Positions 34,061-45,443 are shown, counted from the first letter of the stretch. The stretch: DNA of 64,000 bases from Terriglobia bacterium (GCA_021325275.1 JAJPHL010000068.1:1-64000), one strand, 5' to 3'. The notes: a model not told the origin generated them from the sequence alone. Program-made: numbers and translations.

Positions 34061-35155
34061 CTAGCGATTCCCTGAAACGATCGCGAGACCGGTGGTCATG
34101 TCCGAATCCAGCGTGATCGTGCGCAGGTACTTGTACGTGGCCGCTTCGTAAATATCAATCGTGTTACCGGCGACGAAGATGTAGAGAAGCTTTCCGTTCG
34201 AGCTGGTCTTCATGCTCATGCGCGGGCGCCCCGGGAATTCCACGCGATTCAAAATCTTGTGATTCACCAGGTCGAAGCCCCAAAATTCATACTTCCCGAT
34301 TTCTTGATGCAGGCCGTACGCCAACTTCCGCCCGGGTGCGAGCGCGAAACGCAATCCTGTCGCCGGGCCGAGCGCGTAAAAGTCGACGCTCTTCTTCGCC
34401 AAGTTGATCCGCGCGATTCCCATGATGCGGCGATTCTCCACCGCGTCCGACACGGTGAAGATGCCGGTAAAATATCCCGGTTCTTCGTAATCGTCGTCGG
34501 TGGAGTTGAAGTTGATGCGCCCGAATCCGTCTTCCAGCGGACGCGACAACTCCCACTTGTCGACTTCCTTGAAGTCGGTGGTGTCGTAGACGTAAATGTC
34601 CTCGGAGAACACGTAAAGATACTTGCCGTCAGGTGAAAATTGCAAGCCGACCCCGCCCTCGCGCTCTTCGCCCTTCGGCCACGGGACGGTGCGCATCACT
34701 TTGTGCTCCTTCAAATCGTATTGGAAAAACGAAACGCCGCCGATTTCCCAACGGTCTTCCAGTTTCTTCATCGCGTGCGTCATCACGATCGCGAAACGAT
34801 GCTGCGGATCGGCTTCAAATTGACGGATCATCACGCGCTTGCCGGGCTCGGCGAAGGAAATCGTGTCGACTACCTCGCGCTTGGCCACGTCGATGACTTC
34901 CACATCTTGATAGCTGCTCGATTGCACGTAGATGCGCGTTTTGTCCTTCGAGAGCGTCATGCTTTCGGGATAGCCGGTCTTGGTGGGAATGAAGCCGATC
35001 ACTTTTTCAGTGGCTTCATCGATCACCAGCACGCGATTGGGACGCGCGCCGAGGAACATGATGGCGTTTCCACCGCTGAGCGGTTCGGCCGGTGCGGCCC
35101 CCAGTGCCAAACACGCCAGGGCGATGGCGGAAAGTGCGATGAGCAAACGTTTCAT
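34061..35155 (-). CDS. qhpB: quinohemoprotein amine dehydrogenase subunit beta (propeller)
   Basis: A 364-residue exported protein with a signal peptide (LLIALSAIALACLALGAAPAEP). The mature part is a series of four-stranded blades of a beta propeller, seen as repeats of the VLVIDEATEKVIGFI and YVQSSSYQDVEVIDVAKREVV kind. In QHNDH the beta subunit is a seven-bladed propeller that helps build the active-site cavity on the gamma subunit in the periplasm. Alone the sequence could be any YVTN-type propeller; the assignment rests on the qhpA-D-C-B order, with qhpC 12 bases upstream. Confidence 0.87.
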   Translation of the reverse strand: MKRLLIALSAIALACLALGAAPAEPLSGGNAIMFLGARPNRVLVIDEATEKVIGFIPTKTGYPESMTLSKDKTRIYVQSSSYQDVEVIDVAKREVVDTISFAEPGKRVMIRQFEADPQHRFAIVMTHAMKKLEDRWEIGGVSFFQYDLKEHKVMRTVPWPKGEEREGGVGLQFSPDGKYLYVFSEDIYVYDTTDFKEVDKWELSRPLEDGFGRINFNSTDDDYEEPGYFTGIFTVSDAVENRRIMGIARINLAKKSVDFYALGPATGLRFALAPGRKLAYGLHQEIGKYEFWGFDLVNHKILNRVEFPGRPRMSMKTSSNGKLLYIFVAGNTIDIYEAATYKYLRTITLDSDMTTGLAIVSGNR

Positions 35156-35167
35156 GACGTTTTCTAT

Positions 35168-35494
35168 TTACGGGAAAATCAAATCAATCTTGCGCCAATC
35201 TTTTTGTGCGGAAGCGCATTTGCCGGTCCAGTCGGGCGCGTGATTCAACTGGTCGGGCACTTGCGCGGGCCAGAAGCAGCCGTTGTGACAATCGAACAAA
35301 TCGCGTTCCACCGGCGTGCACAGGCCCGCGGTGCCGCCGCTCGAATCGGTTTCCCATCCCGGCGAGAAAATGAAAGTGCAACCCAACGGAATGTGCGGAC
35401 CCGACTGCGGCGCGGGGCCTTGCGACAACGCAACCACGTCATCCGGCGGGGCGATTTTGCGAGCTTTCGAGTTGATGGGCTTCAAATGTTTCAT
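35168..35494 (-). CDS. qhpC: quinohemoprotein amine dehydrogenase subunit gamma precursor (CTQ and thioether crosslinks)
   Basis: A 108-residue precursor with a leader of about 30 residues lacking a Sec signal, then the crosslinked catalytic subunit. The residues that form the internal thioether links in characterised enzymes all align without gaps: Cys39-Glu48, Cys59-Asp65, Cys73-Asp81 and the Cys69-Trp75 pair that becomes cysteine tryptophylquinone. Motifs are SPGWETD, LCTPVERDL and CFWPAQVPDQLN. The residue before the CTQ Trp is Phe (Trp in the known enzymes as I recall them), and there is one extra Cys near residue 92. The qhpD maturase lies 7 bases upstream and qhpB 12 bases downstream. 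Confidence 0.93.
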   Translation of the reverse strand: MKHLKPINSKARKIAPPDDVVALSQGPAPQSGPHIPLGCTFIFSPGWETDSSGGTAGLCTPVERDLFDCHNGCFWPAQVPDQLNHAPDWTGKCASAQKDWRKIDLIFP

Positions 35495-35501
35495 AAGATC
35501 C

Positions 35502-36923
35502 TCATGCGAACTGCTGCAGGTACTCGGGATTCTTCACCGCGATCTCACCGTAAATCTCCAAACACGTAGCGGTCCAGCCGCGGATCCATTCACAGTAATG
35601 AAGATTCGCGTGCGACGTGTCGCCGTAGCGCGTGTGTGCCTCGTGATAGCATCCGCCGGCGCACAGCGGACGCGCCCAACACTCGCGGCAGTCGGTCTTG
35701 TGATCGATGTGGTGCTTTTCCAGCAATCCGATCTGCACGAGCGAATCGATGCCATTGCGCACGTCGCCGAGTTTGTGCGCGTCCGATCCCGCGAAGCGAT
35801 GGCACAGGCCGAGATCGCCGTCGGTGGCGACGCCGAGCAATCCCAAGCCCGCGCCGCACGGATACGCCTTGCTCATGCCTTTGTGGATTTCCTCGATCGT
35901 GTCCTTCACGTTGGAAAATCCATGATGGCGATTCGCCAGCGCTGCTTCAAGAAAATCGGCGGCCAGATCGCGGAATTGTCCCAACATCGAGTCGAAGCCG
36001 TCGCCCGAGATCGCGTACTCGCGTCCCGGCGACGTGGTGACGGGCGCGAAGCCCACTTCCCAGAATCCGATTTCGTCGTGGAGATGCCGGTAAATCTTGC
36101 GGATGTCGAGCGTCTGCGAGGTCAGCGTAACGCGCGCGCCGATGGGCCGGCTGGTGTGCCGCCGCAGCAACTCGCGGATTTTCGGAATCACCGTGTCGTA
36201 GCTGCCCGCGCCGTTCGCGAAAACGCGGAAACGGTCTTGCAACTCACGCGGACCATCCATCGAAATGGTCACGCCGATGCGATTGTCGACGAGAAACTCG
36301 ATGACCTCGGGGCGGAGCAGCGTGGCGTTGGTCGTGAGGCTGAAGTCGATGTCTTTTCCGAGTTCCGCGGCGCGGCGGCGCGCGTACGCAACGGTCGATT
36401 GCACCACGGGAAAGTTCAGCAACGTTTCGCCGCCGAAAAACGTGAGATGCGGCAGCGCGATTCCCGCCGAGGCGTCGAGCAGGAAGTCTACGGACTCGCG
36501 CGCCGTCTGCTCGCTCATGAATTTCGGCTGGCGGCCGTTTTCCGTGTTGACGATTTTGTCCTCGCCGTATTCGTAGCAGTACGTGCAACTCAAATTGCAC
36601 TGATTCGTCACGTTCAGCACGAGCGTGGTGAGCGGAACTTTCGGGATGGCCGGCCGCCCGGACGTTGCGGCGGGAGCCGGCGTCGCGATGGCCCGGACGC
36701 GCCGTAGTTCCGCGATGGTCTCCGCTAATTCTTCAGCGGGGAATTGTGCCGCGAGCCGGCGCACCAACTCTTCGCCCGGCAATGGACCGCGTTCCAACTC
36801 CGTGATCACCGCCGACGCCGCGCCGTCCAAGCGAAAAACAGCCGCCGACGGCGCCAGGTACAAAAAATCCTCGTGGGCCGCCGCGAAGCGGTGGAATTCG
36901 CCGAGCGAGAGCTGCGTGTTCAC
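35502..36923 (-). CDS. qhpD: radical SAM/SPASM maturase of quinohemoprotein amine dehydrogenase
   Basis: A 473-residue radical SAM enzyme that would install the Cys-to-Asp/Glu thioether links in QhpC. The first ~100 residues are an N-terminal recognition region; the SAM cluster motif CNLSCTYC (Cys109, 113, 116) follows, then the barrel (FFGGETLLN, SLTTNATLL, TISMDGP). The C-terminal SPASM-type region is rich in Cys (YPCGAGLG, LCHRFAG, CRECWARPLCAGGCYHEAH, LHYCEW), enough for two extra iron-sulfur clusters. The GTG at 36923 overlaps the qhpA stop (GTGA), and the resulting length is close to known QhpD. The longer frame upstream is a shadow of qhpA. Confidence 0.92.
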   Translation of the reverse strand: MNTQLSLGEFHRFAAAHEDFLYLAPSAAVFRLDGAASAVITELERGPLPGEELVRRLAAQFPAEELAETIAELRRVRAIATPAPAATSGRPAIPKVPLTTLVLNVTNQCNLSCTYCYEYGEDKIVNTENGRQPKFMSEQTARESVDFLLDASAGIALPHLTFFGGETLLNFPVVQSTVAYARRRAAELGKDIDFSLTTNATLLRPEVIEFLVDNRIGVTISMDGPRELQDRFRVFANGAGSYDTVIPKIRELLRRHTSRPIGARVTLTSQTLDIRKIYRHLHDEIGFWEVGFAPVTTSPGREYAISGDGFDSMLGQFRDLAADFLEAALANRHHGFSNVKDTIEEIHKGMSKAYPCGAGLGLLGVATDGDLGLCHRFAGSDAHKLGDVRNGIDSLVQIGLLEKHHIDHKTDCRECWARPLCAGGCYHEAHTRYGDTSHANLHYCEWIRGWTATCLEIYGEIAVKNPEYLQQFA

Positions 36924-38713
36924 TTTCCACCCTCCACTTCCGGTGTATCCCAACGCATGTAGAGCGGCACCGTTACCAGCAAATGCGCGCGGGCGCGCAG
37001 CGGCGGCAGATCTTTGCCGTCTTTGTCCTTGCCGGTACGAGTGAGCACCGCCACCACCCACACGTCGCCGACATTGTTGGCGTTGCGCGGACGCTGTGGG
37101 TTTGGTCCATCGACGTTGGGCGTGAACAATCCGTTTTGATCGATCGTGCCGACATATTTAATGTCGTCGTCGCCGTAGGTGGCCGCGTATTCCTCCACGC
37201 TCCACGTGACTTTCGTCATCGGCCCGAGTTCGAGATCGTCTTTCGTGTCGGGCTTGCCGTCGGGACCATAGTTGTAGGCAATCACTTCGAATTGCTGAAA
37301 TTGCTTCGGGAAATTCGCACCGCCCAGGCGCGCCATGCCCGCCTGCGGCTTCACGCGGATTTCGTCGACCTTATCGAAAACCACCGCGCCGCGTTCCTTC
37401 ACCACGCCCGAGACGAACAAGTCGCGGTAGCCGATCTTGGCGTCGCCGGCGATGTTCAACTCGACTTTAATTTCGCTTGGCGTCGCGGACACCAAGCGCG
37501 CCACTTTTACGCCCGCGCCGAAATCGATATCGCCCGCCGCGACGTTGGCAGGCAAGTTTGCTCCAAAGATTGTGTACGTGCCGCTGCCGCCCGTCGCGAG
37601 CGTCGGATGATCCATGCCCAGCACGACGGGTCCCGCGCCGATGCGCGTCATCTCCACTTCCAGACCCATCTCGTCGTACGCGCCCGTGTACCAACGTCCC
37701 TTGATCGATTGCATGTTGCGATCGATGAACATTACTTCGCGCAAACCTTCTTGATCGGGGCTTGCTTGATTTGAAGCAGCGCGCGTGGAGCGTCCGCGCC
37801 ACTGGAATCCCGTGTACACGATCACTTTCCCTTCGCGCGATGCAGTTTCGCCGCTGCGCGCCGAAGTTAGCTTAGTTGAAGTTATGAACTCGTCGTCGGC
37901 GCCGTCTTTCGCGCGAATCGTCATGGTGCCGAAGATTGCGCCCTTGCCCGGCTGGGTTCCTGCGATCGCCCACGTTCCCGTGATCCGCGCCGGCCGCATG
38001 TTCGCCGACCACGCCGACCACTCCGGCGTGATCAGCGGAAACGCGCCGCTCAAGTTGGCGATCGCTTTGTCCATTGGGTGGCGATTGTCGGGCGGACGGC
38101 CGTCGGGTCCCGGCGTGGTTTGCGGCGGACCAAAACGGCGGAACGCCTGGAAATCGGACAGCGGATAGTAGCCGCGATGCATGGCCACAAGCAATTCCCA
38201 ATCCGATTTCGTGCGTCGCTGCGAAATCACGCGGCCCATCGAGTGGCACGAGTGGCAAGTGTTCTCGGTATCTTTATCCGAGTAGTGATAGTCGATGGAT
38301 TGCTTTTCTACTTCGAACGCCGCGGGGAGCGCTTCTTCCGGCGCGAGTCCATGATTGTTGGCGAGGTATCGTAGAACCTGCCGAGCTGTCTCCGGATCGA
38401 GTTGCACGCCGTTGAGCGAGACCATGCGGCGAATGGTTTCCTGCCAGCCTTCGGGCGTAGTGCGCCGCGCGGAGATGCGCGTCATGCGTTTTTTCTCGTC
38501 GCTCTTGTGACACGATCCGCACGCTTGGCGCACGACGTCGCTGGTGACGGGAATGCCGTCTTCCTCGGGCGGCTTCGGTTTCGCTTCCTTGGATTGATCC
38601 GCGGTCGCGGCCGGATTGGCCGGAGGTGTGGTTTGTTGCTGCGAAAATCCAAGAAGTGGAAGCGAGATTACGGCGGCGAAAATCCAAGGCGTTTTACTTC
38701 GAGCAACCCTCAT
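36920..38713 (-). CDS. qhpA: quinohemoprotein amine dehydrogenase subunit alpha (diheme cytochrome c)
   Basis: A 597-residue exported protein. A signal peptide (IFAAVISLPLLGFS) is followed by a Pro/Ala-rich linker and two CxxCH heme c sites, Cys65-x2-Cys68-His69 (RQACGSCHK) and Cys153-x2-Cys156-His157 (NTCHSCHSM). Several beta domains of the QHNDH alpha type follow (IFGANLPANVAAGDI, PTLATGGSGTYTI). The hemes take electrons from the CTQ cofactor of the gamma subunit in the periplasm. It is somewhat longer than the roughly 500-residue mature form known from proteobacteria, partly through the linker. The ATG at 38713 starts the signal peptide; an upstream in-frame ATG would place 25 charged residues before it. 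Confidence 0.9.
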   Translation of the reverse strand: MRVARSKTPWIFAAVISLPLLGFSQQQTTPPANPAATADQSKEAKPKPPEEDGIPVTSDVVRQACGSCHKSDEKKRMTRISARRTTPEGWQETIRRMVSLNGVQLDPETARQVLRYLANNHGLAPEEALPAAFEVEKQSIDYHYSDKDTENTCHSCHSMGRVISQRRTKSDWELLVAMHRGYYPLSDFQAFRRFGPPQTTPGPDGRPPDNRHPMDKAIANLSGAFPLITPEWSAWSANMRPARITGTWAIAGTQPGKGAIFGTMTIRAKDGADDEFITSTKLTSARSGETASREGKVIVYTGFQWRGRSTRAASNQASPDQEGLREVMFIDRNMQSIKGRWYTGAYDEMGLEVEMTRIGAGPVVLGMDHPTLATGGSGTYTIFGANLPANVAAGDIDFGAGVKVARLVSATPSEIKVELNIAGDAKIGYRDLFVSGVVKERGAVVFDKVDEIRVKPQAGMARLGGANFPKQFQQFEVIAYNYGPDGKPDTKDDLELGPMTKVTWSVEEYAATYGDDDIKYVGTIDQNGLFTPNVDGPNPQRPRNANNVGDVWVVAVLTRTGKDKDGKDLPPLRARAHLLVTVPLYMRWDTPEVEGGK

Positions 38714-38724
38714 ACTGACTTGGG

Positions 38725-38753
38725 ATATTGCCACAACCGACTCGATTGAACAA
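38725..38753 (-). promoter_or_regulatory. predicted promoter of the qhpADCB operon
   Basis: On the minus strand TTGTTC (38753-38748) and CAATAT (38730-38725) are separated by exactly 17 bases. The -10 lies 11 bases before the qhpA ATG, leaving a very short leader. Confidence 0.45.
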
Positions 38754-38819
38754 GCGCGGATTTTGCCGGCGCGAAGGTCGATCGTCAATTTTCAGACATT
38801 GGTTTCCAACGGCATAGCC

Positions 38820-38842
38820 AAAATCCGCATGCTGCGGATTTT
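38820..38842. repeat. perfect hairpin-forming inverted repeat
   Basis: A 10-bp perfect stem, AAAATCCGCA and TGCGGATTTT, with a TGC loop. It has an A-run on one side and T-run on the other, so it could end transcription in either direction, although it lies upstream of qhpA and 500 bp before the next gene. The same region from 38714 to 39340 (627 bp) holds no convincing gene. Confidence 0.5.
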
Positions 38843-38912
38843 GACACTGCGGTTTTTTTTATCCATCGAATCACGCGGTTAGAACTCGCGGCGCGCCCAG
38901 ACGATGGAGCGG

Positions 38913-39018
38913 TGTGTCACAATGGATCAATGCGCGCGATTGCTTCGCGCGCACTTGAACCGACGCATGGACGCGCGAACAGTAAAATTACAAAACGAAC
39001 CTACCGAGGGGTCAAACC
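38913..39018 (+). repeat. dispersed intergenic repeat, copy A
   Basis: About 105 bp whose two ends recur in inverse orientation at 54904-54999: a 13-bp block TGTGTCACAATGG (38913-38925) and a 24-bp identical block starting AAAATTACAAAACGAACC (38984-39007). The middle diverges and differs in length by about nine bases. Short open frames crossing it, with peptides such as KLQNEPT, are by-products. The rest of the intergenic region (39019-39114) shows nothing recognisable. Confidence 0.7.
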
Positions 39019-39114
39019 GATTCCTTGCAATAGTTTCGGAGGCCCTCCGATACCAGTTGGTAACCTTGTCGGTGAGCGTTCTTGGCGACCCACTACGGGT
39101 GTTGGTTTTCCGTT

Positions 39115-39291
39115 GTCAGAACCATTCGCGGTAGCGAATGGGCTCGCTGGCCTATCCATGCCGTGCACGTTTCTGACAAGCGGAAATTAGCACGACTCGG
39201 AAGACAGTACTTCACCTGTTAGCGTTCGTCCCAAGCGGCTCCGCGAGCGGACAAGCGAGCGAGCCCATTCGCTACCACGAATGGTTCTGAC
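39115..39291. repeat. inverted-repeat element (REPIN- or MITE-like)
   Basis: 34-bp arms at 39115-39148 and 39258-39291 are inverted copies of each other with one mismatch. Each arm contains its own short palindrome (CCATTCGC and GCGAATGG around GGTA). The 109-bp centre is not coding. The layout, two inverted palindromic units around a short core, is that of REP doublets mobilised by RAYT transposases or of small non-autonomous elements; no transposase is in the window. Confidence 0.7.
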
Positions 39292-39340
39292 CGCCGCGAC
39301 GTTGCCGCCTTCTCGCGCTCGCGGGTGTACACTGATCGTT

Positions 39341-40516
39341 ATGAGACTCGCTGAGAGAATGTCGCGTTTGGGGACCGAGAATGCGTTTGAAGTTTTCAAC
39401 CGGGCCAAGAAACTGGAAGCCGAAGGTCGCGATATCGTCCACTTAGAGTTGGGCGAGCCCGATTTCGCGACACCCGCACACGTGATCGCCGCCGCCAAGA
39501 AAGCCATGGACGACGGCTGGACGCACTACAATCCTCCTCAAGGACTCCCGCAATTTCGCGAGGCCATCGCGCATGAAGTCGCGACGTCGCGCGGCATCAA
39601 GGTTGCGCCGGAAGAGGTGGTGGTCGAGCCGGGCGCGAAGCCGATTATTTTTTACGCCATGTTCGCGCTCGTCGAGCCGGGCGACGAAGTAATTTATCCG
39701 AATCCCGGATTTCCGATCTACGAATCGGTGGTGAATTTTCTCGGCGCGAAGCCCGTGCCGCTGCCGTTCCTCGACACGCCAACGGGATTCCGCCTGGACA
39801 TGAATCGACTAGCCGATCTCATCACCGATCGCACGCGCATGCTGGTGTTGAACTCGCCGCACAATCCCACGGGATCGGCGATGCCGCCTGAGGACGTCGC
39901 GACGGTCGCGAAATTGATCGGCAATCGCGATATCACCGTACTTTCTGACGAGATTTACCACCGCATCCTTTATAAGGGCAAGCACTCGAGCATCGCCGCG
40001 CAGCCCGGCATGCAGGAACGCACCATCATCCTCGACGGATTTTCGAAAACGTACGCGATGACCGGCTGGCGTTTGGGCTACGGCGTGATGCCGCGCGAAC
40101 TCGCGCTGGCCGTCACGCGCCTGGGTATCAACAATCACTCCTGCACGGCGGCGTTCACGCAAGTGGCCGCTGTCGAAGCGCTCCGTGGACCACAAACCGA
40201 CGCCGAGCGCATGATCGCGGAATTCCGCCGTCGCCGCGACTTCATCGTCGCGGCGCTGAATCGCATTCCGGGATTCACGTGTCACGAGCCGGAAGGCGCG
40301 TTCTACGTTTTCCCGAGCATCAAAGGTACGGGGCGGACGTCGCAACAGATGGCGGATTTTCTACTGGAAGACGCCGGCGTCGCGGGTCTGAGCGGCGCGG
40401 CGTTCGGAAAGTACGGTGAAGGATACCTGCGGTTTTCCTACGCGAACTCGATTGAAAACATCGGGAAAGCGATGCAGAAAATCGAAGCGGCGGTGACGGC
40501 CAAAGCGCACGCGTAG
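39341..40516 (+). CDS. pyridoxal-phosphate aminotransferase, class I/II
   Basis: A 391-residue fold-type I aminotransferase with LELGEPDFATPAHV near residue 37, VEPGAKPIIFYAMFALVEPG, LNSPHNPTGSAM (PLP contact), SDEIYHRILY, the Schiff-base Lys in DGFSKTYAMTGWRLGYG and the C-terminal Arg in YLRFSYANSIENI. It is related to the aspartate/alanine type enzymes and to the gene at 12392-13579, but not a recent duplicate. Substrate is unknown; an aspartate, alanine or aromatic acid role is possible. The ATG at 39341 is seven bases after a TACACT hexamer, suggesting a near-leaderless mRNA. It stands alone between repeat regions. Confidence 0.87.
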   Translation: MRLAERMSRLGTENAFEVFNRAKKLEAEGRDIVHLELGEPDFATPAHVIAAAKKAMDDGWTHYNPPQGLPQFREAIAHEVATSRGIKVAPEEVVVEPGAKPIIFYAMFALVEPGDEVIYPNPGFPIYESVVNFLGAKPVPLPFLDTPTGFRLDMNRLADLITDRTRMLVLNSPHNPTGSAMPPEDVATVAKLIGNRDITVLSDEIYHRILYKGKHSSIAAQPGMQERTIILDGFSKTYAMTGWRLGYGVMPRELALAVTRLGINNHSCTAAFTQVAAVEALRGPQTDAERMIAEFRRRRDFIVAALNRIPGFTCHEPEGAFYVFPSIKGTGRTSQQMADFLLEDAGVAGLSGAAFGKYGEGYLRFSYANSIENIGKAMQKIEAAVTAKAHA

Positions 40517-40528
40517 CGCTCAATGTTT

Positions 40529-40767
40529 AGGTCGCTCTTTTCAGAGCTCGAATGTCTTTTGGCTGCGACCAGGCGTCGCTTCGCTAAGGCCGGAGCGTTT
40601 TTTGCTCCGGCGTAAGCCTGGGTAACCGTGCGGTAGAACGGAGCGCTGAGAGCGCGATTCAAAAAACCAGAGCGACGCAGGCGAATGAGGTTTGGGTCGT
40701 CCTTTCAGGACTCCAATTCATAATCCAACGCGACCCAGGCCTACGCCGGAGCAAAAGACGCTCCGGC
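40529..40767. repeat. duplicated, inverted-repeat-rich intergenic element
   Basis: Within the 409-bp gap between the aminotransferase and mazE. Arms at 40589-40623 and 40733-40767 (35 bp) are inverted copies with two mismatches; each holds a hairpin GCCGGAGC...GCTCCGGC. In addition the segments at about 40529-40611 and 40693-40767 follow the same order of motifs (a GGTCG...TTTCAG...CTCnAAT block, then GCGACCnAGGC, then the hairpin), so the unit seems to be duplicated. It is non-coding and probably a REP-type mobile repeat. Confidence 0.6.
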
Positions 40768-40869
40768 TTCGACCTGGGCTGTCATAGCGCGCTCCTTCGG
40801 AGCTGAGTTTTCACACGGACTCCAAAGTATCGAGAATTCAAACCGAAACACTTCCGTGTAGTTGGTCCG

Positions 40870-40918
40870 TTGACCCTCGCTTGGCGAGCGTGATACGTTA
40901 CATGTAACCAACGGAGGT
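40870..40918 (+). promoter_or_regulatory. mazEF promoter region with palindromic operator and strong RBS
   Basis: TTGACC (40870-40875) is a fair -35; the -10 about 17 bases on is poor (ATACGT). A perfect 12-bp palindrome GTTACATGTAAC lies at 40897-40908, followed by GGAGGT (40913-40918) seven bases before the mazE ATG. The palindrome is placed where a MazE or MazEF autoregulator would bind. Confidence 0.5.
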
Positions 40919-40925
40919 GCCTTGA

Positions 40926-41165
40926 ATGTCTCTCCCTTCCCATACCAAGCGTCCCCGCGCCACGTCCTCGCGGATCAAAGTAGCGGCTCATCGCAAGCGG
41001 CTACGCCGGCAGGGTCTGCGGCCGATTCAAATCTGGGTGCCCGACGTTCATTCGCGGACGTTTCAATCGGAAGCGCACCGCCAGTCGCAGGCTGTTTCGC
41101 GCAGCCGGTACGCCCGCGCGGATCAGGATTTCGTGGATGCCATCTCCGATTGGGACAATGAATGA
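40926..41165 (+). CDS. mazE: MazE-family antitoxin (DUF3018 type)
   Basis: A 79-residue basic protein of the DUF3018 MazE-like group, recognised by the central segment RRQGLRPIQIWVPDVHSRTF and the C-terminal acidic tail (DFVDAISDWDNE) that should wrap the toxin. A strong GGAGGT sits seven bases upstream. It overlaps mazF by four bases (ATGA). A second open frame on the same strand shifted by one base is a shadow. Confidence 0.88.
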   Translation: MSLPSHTKRPRATSSRIKVAAHRKRLRRQGLRPIQIWVPDVHSRTFQSEAHRQSQAVSRSRYARADQDFVDAISDWDNE

Positions 41166-41509
41166 AACGCGGCGAAATCTGGACTGTTTCCGGAGGCAAG
41201 GACTACGCGGGCAAGCCACGACCAGTAGTCATGCTGCAAGATGACCGCTTCGACGCGACCGAATCCATTACCGTGTGTCCTTTCACAACCGATCCCACGT
41301 CTGCGCCCCTGTTCCGATTGCCGATCGAGCCGAGCGAGGACAACGGCCTCAGATCGGTCTGCCATCTAATGGTGGATAAAATCGCGACGGTGCCGAAGTC
41401 GAAAGCGGGAAGGCGCGTAGGCCGCCTCGGCGACGCGGACATCGTTCGCTTGAATCGGGCGACGCTGGTGTTTCTGGGCTTGGCAGCTTCGCAGCGGAAA
41501 CGGGAATAG
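41162..41509 (+). CDS. mazF: MazF/PemK-family mRNA interferase toxin
   Basis: A 115-residue type II toxin that cleaves RNA at short sequences. It starts MKRGEIWTVSGGKDYAGKPR and has the family's PVVMLQDD and CPFTTDP strands and the helix VCHLMVDKIATVPKSKAG with the conserved Arg/Thr-equivalent residues. It overlaps mazE by ATGA and converges on the sensor kinase gene 17 bases away. Confidence 0.92.
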   Translation: MKRGEIWTVSGGKDYAGKPRPVVMLQDDRFDATESITVCPFTTDPTSAPLFRLPIEPSEDNGLRSVCHLMVDKIATVPKSKAGRRVGRLGDADIVRLNRATLVFLGLAASQRKRE

Positions 41510-41526
41510 GTGCGCGGGCGTTTCGT

Positions 41527-45000
<3,474 letters not shown>

Positions 45001-45138
45001 TTCCTTATCAGAGGATCGGCAGGAAAGCCCTACGGATGAGAGCGACATTTTGCGAAACTGGGCGGTCGTGGCTCAATTTGAATTCGGTCCCTGTGGAACT
45101 GTGAGCCAATCGTCTGCGCAGTCGCTTTGTATCTCCTT

Positions 45139-45312
45139 TTTGTATCAGGGCACGGCTTCAGCCGTGCCGACCCAGACGCTTGGAAATAGTGGGCTTTAGC
45201 CCCCGGCAAACAACGGCTGATCCTCAATCTTGCCAAGTGGAAAGCCGCAGGGGCCAAAGCCCGAAGAACAAGGCCTGCCGGCGGCACGGCTGAAGCCGTG
45301 CCCTGATACAAA
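45139..45312. repeat. inverted-repeat element (REPIN-like), perfect 31-bp arms
   Basis: Arms at 45139-45169 and 45282-45312 are perfect 31-bp inverted copies; each contains a palindrome built on GGCACGGC and GCCGTGCC. A further inner pair of inverted blocks around GGGCTTTAGCCC and GGGGCCAAAGCCC surrounds the centre. It fills much of the 443-bp gap between the kinase and the ubiquitin-like operon. The remaining bases (45001-45138 and 45313-45395) show nothing clear. Confidence 0.75.
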
Positions 45313-45395
45313 GCATAACTACCCGCAAAGGTTCGATTTCCGCAAGTCCTGTGATCGGAATTCAAACTGATGACACTACCAACTGGACCACCTTC

Positions 45396-45424
45396 TTGTG
45401 ATGCCTGGGGCGCTACGATACACT
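45396..45424 (+). promoter_or_regulatory. predicted promoter of the ubiquitin-like operon
   Basis: TTGTGA (45396-45401) and TACACT (45419-45424) are spaced by 17 bases, 19 bases before the ATG of the first gene. Both hexamers match at four of six consensus positions or slightly better. Confidence 0.4.
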
Positions 45425-45443
45425 TGACCCTCCTAGGACGGCC

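Noticed and set aside
34038-34062. Hairpin between the antitoxin gene and qhpB as a bidirectional terminator
   Set aside because: The 8-bp stem is real but there is no T-run on either side, so it was noted only in the antitoxin entry.
38904-39190. Two short plus-strand open frames containing peptides such as KLQNEPT
   Set aside because: They cross the dispersed repeat and one REPIN arm, have no RBS and are explained by the repeat.
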